A DNA stretch of 64,000 nt from NCBI GenBank assembly GCA_028681335.1, contig JAQUIT010000006.1, forward strand, positions 1-64,000, read 5' to 3'. Positions within the stretch are counted from its first letter, which is position 1. Each line of letters begins with the position of its first letter. The translations under genes and the position numbers were made by a program. The stretch is from Desulfuromonadaceae bacterium. GTDB lineage: Bacteria; Desulfobacterota; Desulfuromonadia; Geobacterales; Pseudopelobacteraceae. This document shows positions 8,888-16,611 of the stretch, piece by piece. Under the pieces are notes generated by a model. That model was given only the letters and a program-made list of their open reading frames with translations, had not been told where the DNA came from and did no database searches.

Positions 8888-9733
8888 TCAGAATTCCTTA
8901 AAGACAGAAATTCCACCTCCATAATCTGGACTCCCGTCACTTAAGCCCTTAAGAGCATAAGTCTCGCTGTATGTTCTCTCGCCAAAGCGCCACACCATTT
9001 TCAGTCGCGCTTCCAGTGGTGCCGACATACCGTCAAACAGACGTGAACCTGAACGGCCATAGACTGACGTAAAGAAACGCTCACTCCAACTATATCCAAT
9101 ACCGGCATCTGCCGTCACGAAATTCAACGCACCGGTTTCATTGTATGATGCTCCCTGAAAGATGTAACGTCCCTCGGCAAATGGCTGCCAGTTCCCCAGC
9201 CACTTGGAGACGGCCACCCCCGGCCCGGCATCAAACTTACCGGTACCAAGCCCCTTGGTGTCATCTGCCGTCGGAAACTTTATATAAAATGTCGGGCGGA
9301 TGTAAGGCGTCGTATCACTGTCCTGGATGAGTGCATAACCACCGGTCAACGTTATATCACCGAGCCCAAACACGCTATCATCAGCGACTCCTCCGCCTGA
9401 CAAGGTCGCGCTGCCACCGGTATAGCTGTACAGCCCCCCCATAGTCCTGCGCGCCGTACTCTTGACAGTACCTCCTGTTGCAGCCACACCGGTATTTTGG
9501 GTATGCTGATACATCAGCGGCACGGTCAGCTCCATATCAAAGCGCTCCGTAGGGAACCAGTCGACGATAAGCGGCACAGAAGCGTAGGTACTCGTTGAGT
9601 CAGTACCAAAAGTACCAGTTGAGGCCTCAAATCCGAGACCGATAGCATGCTGCGGCGCATCAGTTACGGCTAGTGCCGGAAGTGTCGTAACGGGTAAAAT
9701 CAGGGCGGACATTAATAGCAAAAACAATCTCAT
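8888..9733 (-). CDS. Outer-membrane beta-barrel protein (Phenol_MetA_deg/transporter-like)
   Basis: 281 aa after choosing ATG 9733, which has GAGGA six bases upstream and begins a clear signal peptide (RLFLLLMSALILPVTTLPALA). The rest alternates hydrophobic and polar residues in strand-like segments rich in aromatic residues (DWFPTERFDMELTVPLMYQ, YIRPTFYIKFPTADD, FAEGRYIFQ) and ends in Phe, typical of outer-membrane barrels. The pattern resembles the Phenol_MetA_deg family, whose role is mostly unknown. It is the last gene of a three-gene unit with the two small exported proteins upstream. The ligand cannot be inferred. Confidence 0.7.
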   Translation of the reverse strand: MRLFLLLMSALILPVTTLPALAVTDAPQHAIGLGFEASTGTFGTDSTSTYASVPLIVDWFPTERFDMELTVPLMYQHTQNTGVAATGGTVKSTARRTMGGLYSYTGGSATLSGGGVADDSVFGLGDITLTGGYALIQDSDTTPYIRPTFYIKFPTADDTKGLGTGKFDAGPGVAVSKWLGNWQPFAEGRYIFQGASYNETGALNFVTADAGIGYSWSERFFTSVYGRSGSRLFDGMSAPLEARLKMVWRFGERTYSETYALKGLSDGSPDYGGGISVFKEF

Positions 9734-9755
9734 GGCTATTCCTCGATATATTTTA

Positions 9756-10283
9756 TTAGCGTCCCATTCTGCCACTGCCCATACGTCCAGGCGATTGCGA
9801 TCTCATAGTGGCTGGTCTGCCGGCATTCCGTGACGCACTTCTTCCAGCGCCTCCACCGGACCATTCAGACTGGCCTGATTCATTGCGAAGCGTAACAGAG
9901 GTGTTAAGTGATGTTTCAGTTATTTTTTGGGCCAGGAGATACACAACGCCATCGCCCCCCTGCGCCTTTGAACCACGGACCGTCACGCTGTCTCCAGGTT
10001 TAAGAGCAATCCCGTGTTCAGCCCAGTAGCCCTGCGGGCCGAGTACCACCACTATCCGAAGGTCACCACTTACCAGTTCCAGCCGGGCGTTACCATGCTC
10101 GTCACCGCTATTAAGCGAAACAATCCGACCGGTCACCGTTGTTACCGTATTGGCATCGTAGCCGGTTTCCAAATTTAGCCCACTCGCCTTGTCATCGCCA
10201 ATTCCCCAGAAAGCGTGAGCAGCAACCGATGATGACATAATAAAGGCCGCCAGCAGGCATATGGTGATTTTTATCGGGTTCAT
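9756..10283 (-). CDS. Small exported protein, OB-like core with Gly/Arg-rich tail
   Basis: About 175 aa from ATG 10283. GGAG lies seven bases upstream of this ATG but too close to the ATG at 10289. A signal peptide (PIKITICLLAAFIMSSSVAAHA) precedes a beta-rich central part (TVTGRIVSLNSGDEHGNARLEL...GDSVTVRGSKAQG) resembling small OB-fold or SH3-like periplasmic proteins. The last ~35 residues are rich in Gly, Arg, Ser and Met. The function is unknown. It sits between the Thr/Gln-repeat protein and the barrel protein, with 22 nt to the latter. Confidence 0.7.
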   Translation of the reverse strand: MNPIKITICLLAAFIMSSSVAAHAFWGIGDDKASGLNLETGYDANTVTTVTGRIVSLNSGDEHGNARLELVSGDLRIVVVLGPQGYWAEHGIALKPGDSVTVRGSKAQGGDGVVYLLAQKITETSLNTSVTLRNESGQSEWSGGGAGRSASRNAGRPATMRSQSPGRMGSGRMGR

Positions 10284-10345
10284 ATTCATACTCCACAAGA
10301 GAGAGGGGGACGCGTCCGCCCCCCACAGGTAGCACTGATTATCGC

Positions 10346-10726
10346 TTACTGAGGAGCGACATCTGTTGTTGGTATTGCCAAGCCACTTCCATCCTGAAGC
10401 CCTTTACCATTACTCGGGCGAACTGTTGAGCCATTAGCAGTTGTGCCGGTTGTCAGAAAAGTGCCATCACGACGTTGCGAATCTGCCGGCTTAACGACTG
10501 ACTCCATTGTTGGATCTTGTACCTTGGTCTGATCCTGTGTCCTGGTTTTACTCTGTGTCCGGGTTTTAGTCTGTGTCTGTGTTTTTGTTTGCATCTGTGT
10601 TTGCGACTGAGTACGCATATTCATCCCACTTCCACCACCGTTGCCGCCGCGAGCCGATGCTTCGCCTGCAAAAGCCATTGCACAAACTGCGACCAGTCCC
10701 ATTACCATCATCTGATTTGTTTTCAT
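10346..10726 (-). CDS. Exported Thr/Gln-repeat protein
   Basis: 126 aa. ATG 10726 is fixed by a perfect AGGAGGT six bases upstream. A signal peptide (MKTNQMMVMGLVAVCAMAFA) and a Gly-rich stretch precede residues 38-70, which are almost only Thr, Gln, Lys, Arg and Ser in a two-residue xT/QT rhythm. A polar tail without cysteine follows. I recognise no family. The composition suggests a disordered or fibrous periplasmic or surface protein. It is the first gene after a candidate sigma-54 promoter and would head an operon with the next two genes. Confidence 0.75.
   Translation of the reverse strand: MKTNQMMVMGLVAVCAMAFAGEASARGGNGGGSGMNMRTQSQTQMQTKTQTQTKTRTQSKTRTQDQTKVQDPTMESVVKPADSQRRDGTFLTTGTTANGSTVRPSNGKGLQDGSGLAIPTTDVAPQ
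10517..10615 (-). repeat. Thr/Gln dipeptide-repeat coding region
   Basis: About 33 codons of degenerate six-base repeats encoding TQ, TK and TR pairs. Codon choice varies between repeat units, so the protein pattern is better kept than the DNA pattern. Confidence 0.75.
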
Positions 10727-10783
10727 TTTTGTTACCTCCTCGTGGATTGTGTACATCTTGTACTTACCTGTTCCACGACTTGT

Positions 10784-10798
10784 GCCAAGAACCAACCA
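10784..10798 (-). promoter_or_regulatory. Candidate sigma-54 -24/-12 promoter
   Basis: On the minus strand TGGTTGGTTCTTGGC gives GG-N10-GC spacing and TGG at -24, but only a partial match elsewhere. It lies about 58 nt upstream of the Thr/Gln-repeat gene start and beside a gene for a sigma-54 activator. Confidence 0.45.
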
Positions 10799-10861
10799 CA
10801 CCGTAACATCTTAATGCTACACGTTTTCTCAATCAGCAGCAATAGTAACTACACAAAACAT

Positions 10862-10880
10862 TGGTGCAGGTTCTGCACCA
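10862..10880. promoter_or_regulatory. Candidate activator-binding palindrome (8-3-8)
   Basis: TGGTGCAG and CTGCACCA are perfect inverted repeats around the spacer GTT. The site lies about 65 nt upstream of the candidate sigma-54 element and 26 nt past the 3' end of the NtrC-type regulator gene, a usual enhancer distance. Confidence 0.6.
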
Positions 10881-10905
10881 GAGGGAAAGTTTTTGCACAG
10901 CGCAT

Positions 10906-12267
10906 CTATTCTGAATTTTCTTCTCCTGCCATGCCGTACCCCTTCAACCTGTACTGCAAGGTACGACGGGAAATCCCCAACCGCTCCGCTGCCAAACGAC
11001 GATTGCCGGCAGTTGCTTTCAGCGCAGCAGCAATCGCATCGCGCTCCGCTTCTTTCAAAATCCCGCCATCTTCACGCAGAACACCATCCTGCAGCGAGCT
11101 GATGCTCTCGGGCAACTCAGCCATTGTCACCTCACTACGCGCCAGGATAACAGCCCGCTCAGTGATATTCTGCAGTTCACGGACATTGCCCGGCCAGCTG
11201 TAGTGACGGAGCGCTTTCAGGGCAGAGGCGGCGATTCCGGACAGTTTTTTACCCATAGTACGTGCATGCAGACGGATAAAGAAACTGACAAGAGCATCAA
11301 CTGCGTCCCGACGGTCACGCAAAGGAGGAAGCTTGATCGGGAATACATTCAACCGGTAATAGAGATCCTCACGAAAATTACCGAGAGACACCTCTTTTGC
11401 CAGATCCCGATTGGTCGCTGCAAGCACCCGCACGTCGGCACGCATTTCCTTGTTTCCGCCAACACGCTGAAAGTTCTTCTCCTGAAGCACTCTCAGCAAC
11501 TTGACCTGCATCGACAACGGCATTTCGCCGATCTCATCCAGCATGATCGTTCCGCCAGAGGCAATTTCGAATTTCCCCTGACGGGCTGCGGAAGCACCGG
11601 TAAAAGCACCACGTTCGTGACCAAACAGCTCACTTTCCAACAGGGTATCCGGAATTGCGGCACAGTTAACGGCAACAAAAGGGCCGGCCCGGCGTTGACT
11701 GGCAAGATGGATATAACGGGCCAGCAATTCCTTACCGGTGCCACTCTCACCGCCAATTAGCACTGTTGCCTCTGTCGCAGCGACTTCCCTGGCCAAGCGG
11801 CGCACCTCCTGCATCGCCACACCGGCAAACAGAATGTCATGAGGTGGGAGTCCATTCGAGCCACTTTCATCAAGTGCCGTTATTTGCTGTTCCCTGCTGC
11901 GCTCTTCCAGAAGCTGTTCCACCATAGTCCTTAAGTAGGCAGGATCCTTAAGTGGTTTGGTAAGAAAGTCATTTACGCCATCCTTGATAGCCGCGACCGC
12001 CTCCTCAACAGTGCCGAAGGCAGTCAACAGAACAAAGAGAGGAGGCACAGAGATCTTGCGACTTGCCCGGAATAGCTCTACCCCCCCCATTTTAGGCATC
12101 TTGAGATCTGACAGAACCAGATCAAATGATGACTTTTGCAGTTGCACCAACCCCGCCACACCATCAGTTGCCTGGGCAACCTCGTAACCGGCATCCTCCA
12201 AAATTGCAACCAGCAGCCCACGAAACGTCTGGTCATCCTCTACAATCAGTATGCGTCCGACTTTCAT
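10906..12267 (-). CDS. Sigma-54-dependent response regulator (NtrC/ZraR type)
   Basis: 453 aa. Receiver domain (residues ~5-115) with the phosphoacceptor Asp in LVLSDLKMPKMGG. AAA+ domain (~145-380) with Walker A GESGTGKELLAR and the sigma-54 contact loop GAFTGAS. C-terminal Fis-type helix-turn-helix (GNRRLAAERLGISRRTLQYRL). The start ATG overlaps the stop of the sensor kinase gene (ATGA, 12264-12267), so the two form one pair. With a ZraP-like gene upstream, a ZraSR-like envelope-stress role is plausible. The palindrome at 10862-10880 may be its target. Confidence 0.95.
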   Translation of the reverse strand: MKVGRILIVEDDQTFRGLLVAILEDAGYEVAQATDGVAGLVQLQKSSFDLVLSDLKMPKMGGVELFRASRKISVPPLFVLLTAFGTVEEAVAAIKDGVNDFLTKPLKDPAYLRTMVEQLLEERSREQQITALDESGSNGLPPHDILFAGVAMQEVRRLAREVAATEATVLIGGESGTGKELLARYIHLASQRRAGPFVAVNCAAIPDTLLESELFGHERGAFTGASAARQGKFEIASGGTIMLDEIGEMPLSMQVKLLRVLQEKNFQRVGGNKEMRADVRVLAATNRDLAKEVSLGNFREDLYYRLNVFPIKLPPLRDRRDAVDALVSFFIRLHARTMGKKLSGIAASALKALRHYSWPGNVRELQNITERAVILARSEVTMAELPESISSLQDGVLREDGGILKEAERDAIAAALKATAGNRRLAAERLGISRRTLQYRLKGYGMAGEENSE

Positions 12268-13490
12268 GCTGCTCCTTCAGGCAGAACTGCCGGCAATTTC
12301 ACGCTAAAGAGTGCTCCACCCTCCGGCGCTTCGCCTGCCACAATAGTTCCACCACAACTATCGACAATTTTTTTACACAGCGCCAACCCCAACCCGGCGC
12401 CCCTTGCTTTACTTGTTCGGAACGGCTCGAACAGCACTGCCCGTATCTCCGGATCAACTCCAGGGCCGTTATCCGCTATGGAAATGTCAACTTCGCCATC
12501 ATCAACAGTGGCAACCAGAGCAATGTCACCTCCATCGGGAAGAGCCTGAATGGCATTGGTAAGCAAATTGAGCAGTAAGCGATGGAGTTGATCATCCGGA
12601 CAATTCACCATCACCTGTTCCGCAACACTCACAACCATCCTGACTCCGGCTATTTCCAACTGCGGTGCCAAAAGTGTGGACAACTGTCCGACAACGGCGG
12701 ACAGATTACCCGTCAGCAACTGCTTGGCGTCACTGCGCGTGTAGAGAAGGATATCATCAGCCAGCTGCTCCAGACGGAGAGATTCCCGGACAATAAGCTG
12801 CGCATAATCGCGTTCCCTGCCATCGGGAAGACGTTCTGCCAGCAACTGTCCATACCCCTTGATACCGGCCAACGGGTTACGCACTTCATGAGCCAGCACC
12901 GCGCCAACCTCACCGAGGCGCTCAAGTTCATTCTGCCGTGCAAGCCGTTCTTCCTGGGCAGCCTGGCGGCGCAGCAGCAGATAAACGGTTCCACCCAGTA
13001 CCCACCCGAGCACCAGCAGCGAAATAATAAGGGAGACACCAAACTTAGCCCGGCGCATTACCGCCTCAGAGCGCCAGGTATGGAGAGCAAGTCGCAACAC
13101 AGACACTTTACCAGACAGATGAAACGGGGCCTGAAATTCATAGACGTATTCGCCGGTGCCAAGACGGACCCGCTCTTCGCCCAGGACACCGCTTGCCAGG
13201 ACACTGCGGTAGCGGCCGTCCCCGACTTCATTTCCGGTAAGGTCTGGATTACTGTGAAAAAGAATCCTTCCGGAAGGAGAGATAAGCATCGCATAAGCAA
13301 TCTCGGGGGATTGGAACGAAGTCAGAGCATTCAGGGAAGGGTCGCGGCCGGCAACACCCTCCATCGCAGAGGCAATGGTCAGCGCAAGGCCGCGCAGATT
13401 ATCATCGGCAACAGGAGCGGCTGACGAGTAGTTACGCAAAGCAAACCAAGAGAGCCCAACGGTGAGCAAAAAGGCGACCATTAGTATCAA
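12264..13490 (-). CDS. Membrane sensor histidine kinase (ZraS-like)
   Basis: 408 aa from TTG 13490. An N-terminal helix, a periplasmic sensor of about 100 residues (~25-125), a second helix (ISLLVLGWVLGGTVYLLL), HisKA with the phospho-His in LAHEVRNPLAGIKGYG, and HATPase with DNGPGVDPEIRAVLFEPF and GLGLALCKK. It is cognate to the overlapping sigma-54 regulator. The start is uncertain: TTG 13490 has no ribosome site, but 11 codons upstream an in-frame CTG (13523) has GGAGG five bases before it and would give TVKPRRSISIL, a more usual basic N-terminus. Confidence 0.92.
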   Translation of the reverse strand: MILMVAFLLTVGLSWFALRNYSSAAPVADDNLRGLALTIASAMEGVAGRDPSLNALTSFQSPEIAYAMLISPSGRILFHSNPDLTGNEVGDGRYRSVLASGVLGEERVRLGTGEYVYEFQAPFHLSGKVSVLRLALHTWRSEAVMRRAKFGVSLIISLLVLGWVLGGTVYLLLRRQAAQEERLARQNELERLGEVGAVLAHEVRNPLAGIKGYGQLLAERLPDGRERDYAQLIVRESLRLEQLADDILLYTRSDAKQLLTGNLSAVVGQLSTLLAPQLEIAGVRMVVSVAEQVMVNCPDDQLHRLLLNLLTNAIQALPDGGDIALVATVDDGEVDISIADNGPGVDPEIRAVLFEPFRTSKARGAGLGLALCKKIVDSCGGTIVAGEAPEGGALFSVKLPAVLPEGAA

Positions 13491-13548
13491 TATGGAAATG
13501 CTGCGGCGCGGTTTAACTGTCAGAGTTTCCTCCGCTACAGATAGCAGC

Positions 13549-14892
13549 TTAAGGGATAACCACGCTAAACGAGGTTCCGGAGCCTACCGAGCTCCTGACC
13601 GACAACGTACCGCCATGGGCGGTAACCAGCTCTTGTACGATGGCTAGCCCCAGACCGAGGCCACCATTTTTCCCCTTGTAAAAGCGCTCGAAAACGTGGG
13701 GTAAATCTTCTTCCGGAATGCCGCAACCGTTATCGATGACCTGCAGACGTACACTACTGTTTTCACAAGAAGCAACCAATACCACCCGCCCGCCTGAGGC
13801 AACAGCTTTTAAACTGTTACTGACAAGATTGATAATAATCTGACTAAGACGATCCGGGTCGGCATTAATCCGCAAATCATCTGGGCACTCCAGCAGCAGT
13901 ACGGCATCTTTATCGGCAAAGGTCCGTTCAAAACGGCCGACAATAGCGGTAAGGTACGGTTTGAGTATAAGCGTTTCCTTATGCAGATTCAAGGTCCCAG
14001 CCTCTGCCAGGGATAATTCATCAACACCATCCAGAATTGCTGTCAGACGCCGCGCCTCGTCGTACAGAGACTGCAATGCACTCCGGTCGGTCGGCAGTAC
14101 GTTGTCCAGCATCCCTTCAAGTTCACCCGAAATGATCGCCAGAGGTGTGCGCAACTCATGAGCGGCATTGGACAGCAGCGTGCGACGCAGTTTCTCTTGT
14201 GCCTCCAGGCCATGAGCCATGAGGTTGAAGCTCTCCGACAAGCGGCCGATTTCGTCATTGCCATAAATTGTGACGCGGCGGGACAAATCCCCCCCCGCAA
14301 TGTCGCCTGAAGTAGCAACCAGTTCAAGAATCGGGCGGGTGACTCTGCGAGAAGCAATAATGCCGGCGATAATTGAGACCAGCCCCAGAATAGTTACCGA
14401 CACCAGCAAGACACGCTCAGAGGAGCTGACAAAATAATCTTCTTTTAACCGTCCGAGCATCCGCACTTCCAGCCGTCCTATCTCGTCATCGCGTAGATAG
14501 AGGGGATAGGGTACCGGAATCCCCTTTACAACGCGTGGATCATATCCGCTTGATTCCAGTACCCGTTTACGCATCAGCGGTGTCCAGGAGGAAGCAGCCT
14601 GCTCCGTATCGATCACCAGCCTGCCGCCTGAATCAAAAAGCCTGGCCTCAACTCCGAGTTGCAGCGCCCAGGCCAGGTCCGTAGCCAACGCGTCTCTTTT
14701 CCACCCGGCGTTATGGTCATACCCCCCTTCGATAAGTGCGACGACACGGTGAATCCGATCCTGTGACTCTCCCTCCAGATAGCGAGCAAAATCACGCATG
14801 ATCAGCGCACGTAACACAAAAGCGGATGACAGGGCGATGACAGAAATCAGAACAAACAGCAGCAGGAATCTGCAGCGCAGATTACAGCGCAT
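13549..14892 (-). CDS. Membrane sensor histidine kinase (OmpR-pair sensor)
   Basis: 447 aa from ATG 14892, which overlaps the last 11 bases of the regulator gene. An N-terminal helix (FLLLFVLISVIALSSAFVL), a periplasmic domain to about residue 160, a second helix, HAMP (~185-235), HisKA with AAHELRTPLAIISGELEG, and HATPase with DNGCGIPEEDLPHVFERFY and GLGLAIVQE. Partner of the OmpR-type regulator immediately upstream. The signal is unknown, but the leading ZraP/CpxP-like gene suggests envelope or metal stress. Confidence 0.94.
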   Translation of the reverse strand: MRCNLRCRFLLLFVLISVIALSSAFVLRALIMRDFARYLEGESQDRIHRVVALIEGGYDHNAGWKRDALATDLAWALQLGVEARLFDSGGRLVIDTEQAASSWTPLMRKRVLESSGYDPRVVKGIPVPYPLYLRDDEIGRLEVRMLGRLKEDYFVSSSERVLLVSVTILGLVSIIAGIIASRRVTRPILELVATSGDIAGGDLSRRVTIYGNDEIGRLSESFNLMAHGLEAQEKLRRTLLSNAAHELRTPLAIISGELEGMLDNVLPTDRSALQSLYDEARRLTAILDGVDELSLAEAGTLNLHKETLILKPYLTAIVGRFERTFADKDAVLLLECPDDLRINADPDRLSQIIINLVSNSLKAVASGGRVVLVASCENSSVRLQVIDNGCGIPEEDLPHVFERFYKGKNGGLGLGLAIVQELVTAHGGTLSVRSSVGSGTSFSVVIP

Positions 14893-15586
14893 CGCGCTCT
14901 CCGGCAAACAGATAACCGACACCATACACGGTTTTGAGATATTGCGGCGACCGGGGATCATTTTCAATTTTATGGCGGAGATTCTTGATGTGGGCGTCGA
15001 TGCTGCGATCATACCCTTCGAATTGATAGCCGAGCGCACGGGAAACCAGTTCGTCGCGGGTAAAGGTCCTACCGGGGGATGTAGCCAGGATTTGAAGGAG
15101 TTTAAACTCAGTAGGGGTAACAGAAAGGGGGTGACCATCCCTGCTTATTTGATGGCGAACGGAGTTCAGAATCAGTGCGCCACTGTTGAAAGATGAGATA
15201 CTATCTACCGAGGAAGAACCGGCGGCGTAGCGTTTCAGCACGGCTTTCAGCCGACAGACAAGCTCACGCGGACTGGCAGGCTTGACCATATAGTCATCAG
15301 CCCCGAGGGCAAATCCGGCAATGCGCTCATCCTCGGACGACTTTGCCGTCAGCATGATAACAGGAAAATCGCCTAACTCCTTAAGGCTTTGGCACAACTC
15401 CTCACCGCTTCCATCCGGCAGTCCCAGGTCTAGAACAACTGCCAGAGGCAGTTCTGTTTCGGCCTTCTGAAGGGCTTCGCATACTGTTGACGCGTGAACG
15501 GTTCTGAAATCAGCCCCTTCAAGGTAGGCTTTTACAATCCGGGCCAACTTGGTATCATCTTCAACAATCAGGACAGGTGGAAGCAC
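14882..15586 (-). CDS. OmpR-family response regulator
   Basis: 234 aa. GTG 15586 is taken as the start because GAGG lies five bases upstream and the protein then begins directly at the receiver (LPPVLIVEDDTKLARIVKAYL). The phosphoacceptor Asp is in AVVLDLGLPDGSG, with the conserved Lys in DYMVKPASPREL. The C-terminal winged helix contains RSIDAHIKNLRHKIE. The start is 7 nt after the PepSY-like gene. The 10-bp direct repeats at 16577-16595 are a candidate operator. Confidence 0.95.
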   Translation of the reverse strand: MLPPVLIVEDDTKLARIVKAYLEGADFRTVHASTVCEALQKAETELPLAVVLDLGLPDGSGEELCQSLKELGDFPVIMLTAKSSEDERIAGFALGADDYMVKPASPRELVCRLKAVLKRYAAGSSSVDSISSFNSGALILNSVRHQISRDGHPLSVTPTEFKLLQILATSPGRTFTRDELVSRALGYQFEGYDRSIDAHIKNLRHKIENDPRSPQYLKTVYGVGYLFAGERDAL

Positions 15587-15593
15587 ATGAACC

Positions 15594-16004
15594 TCAGTAT
15601 AGTGAGCGGATGCGGCCGGAACGCTTGTCAATCATAACCCGGTCAACGACTTTGCCGTCCTTGTCGATAATTTCAGCCTTGAAACCCCACCTTTTTTCGG
15701 TGACTTCGGAAACAGTGTACTCCTGTCCGGCAAAATATTGCAGAAGAAGTTGTCTGGCCTCAGCCGCATCGGCAACCGGCTGAGGTGCACCATACAGGTC
15801 ACCCCGTCGCTTGCCGCACCTACCGCGCATTTCAGGCCTGCAGGTAACGTCACCGTTTCTGTACCAGCCACGAGCACCACCGCAATCCGCTTTTCTACCG
15901 TGCCCCCGATAAATCACGGTTGCATCGATGGATTCCGCCGCCTGCAACTCAGGCGTAAATCCGGTAGTGCAGAGCACTATTGACAGTAGCAGTAGAAGTT
16001 TCAT
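15594..16004 (-). CDS. Exported PepSY-like protein
   Basis: 136 aa from ATG 16004, with GGAG eight bases upstream. A signal peptide (KLLLLLSIVLCTTGFTPELQA) precedes a Cys/Arg/Gly-rich middle (ADCGGARGWYRNGDVTC) with four cysteines. The C-terminal half looks PepSY-like (EARQLLLQYFAGQEYTVSEV...GKVVDRVMIDKRSGRIRSL). PepSY proteins often accompany envelope two-component systems. It lies between the ZraP/CpxP-like gene and the OmpR-type regulator, so it may tune signalling. The PepSY assignment is by pattern only. Confidence 0.7.
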   Translation of the reverse strand: MKLLLLLSIVLCTTGFTPELQAAESIDATVIYRGHGRKADCGGARGWYRNGDVTCRPEMRGRCGKRRGDLYGAPQPVADAAEARQLLLQYFAGQEYTVSEVTEKRWGFKAEIIDKDGKVVDRVMIDKRSGRIRSLY

Positions 16005-16060
16005 ACCAAGCGCTCCGATATTTAAAGGGTGCCGGAGCATAGCCCCGGCACCCCGCATAA

Positions 16061-16501
16061 TTACTTCTGACCGAGCGGGACATTACTGGAGGGAGCCATC
16101 ATCCCCTTGCCGCAGAACCCCATCCCCTTTTTACCAAATCGGCCCATTCTCTGGCCGCACTCGCCGTCCATTCTGTTAACCGGCAAACCACTCTGGCTGC
16201 GAATTTCCATGATTTTTGTCTGCAGGGTGCTAATTTCCGCCTGCAGAGCAGCAATCTTTTCCTTGTCAGGCGTACCCTTCAGATTTTCCCGTTGTAACTC
16301 AAAACGTTTGGTCATCATTTCCTGACGAAGATCAATGGTGTCAGCCTGAAACTTTTTTACCTGTTCCGTATAGGTGCCATTCTGTGGGCAGGTTTCACAT
16401 CCTATACCCATTCCCATACCATTTCTGTAACCGGCTTCGGCAATACTGAACATGGAAACAGCCAACCCCAGAGCCATAACTACTACGGACATTTTTTTCA
16501 T
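16061..16501 (-). CDS. Periplasmic ZraP/CpxP/Spy-like protein
   Basis: 146 aa. ATG 16501 is supported by AGGAGG seven bases upstream. A signal peptide (KKMSVVVMALGLAVSMFSIAEA) precedes Met/Gly-rich segments containing CETC and CGQRMGRFGKKGMGFCGKGMM. A long helical centre (QADTIDLRQEMMTKRFELQ...KIAALQAEISTLQTKIMEI) is typical of zinc-resistance-associated and CpxP/Spy proteins. These act as metal-binding periplasmic chaperones or sensors. It is the first gene of a six-gene unit with two two-component systems. Confidence 0.8.
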   Translation of the reverse strand: MKKMSVVVMALGLAVSMFSIAEAGYRNGMGMGIGCETCPQNGTYTEQVKKFQADTIDLRQEMMTKRFELQRENLKGTPDKEKIAALQAEISTLQTKIMEIRSQSGLPVNRMDGECGQRMGRFGKKGMGFCGKGMMAPSSNVPLGQK

Positions 16502-16576
16502 TTGCGCTTCCTCCTGATTCATTTAGTTAACTGATAGTTATAGATATATCCGAGAGTTGAGAATATCTTATGAAGG

Positions 16577-16595
16577 AATTGTGAACAATTGTGAA
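16577..16595. promoter_or_regulatory. Tandem direct repeat, candidate OmpR-type operator
   Basis: AATTGTGAA occurs twice with a 10-bp period. Tandem repeats one helical turn apart are what OmpR-family regulators bind. The site lies about 75 nt upstream of the ZraP/CpxP-like gene that leads the operon. Confidence 0.5.
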
Positions 16596-16611
16596 GGCGC
16601 GTTTTTTCTAG

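Noticed and set aside
10517-11203. 228-codon + strand frame opposite the Thr/Gln-repeat and sigma-54 regulator genes
   Set aside because: Composition is a mirror of the repeat codons and it crosses the predicted promoter region; no domain.
12582-13424. 280-codon + strand frame opposite the ZraS-like kinase
   Set aside because: Antisense shadow with no domain, no ribosome site and no partner.
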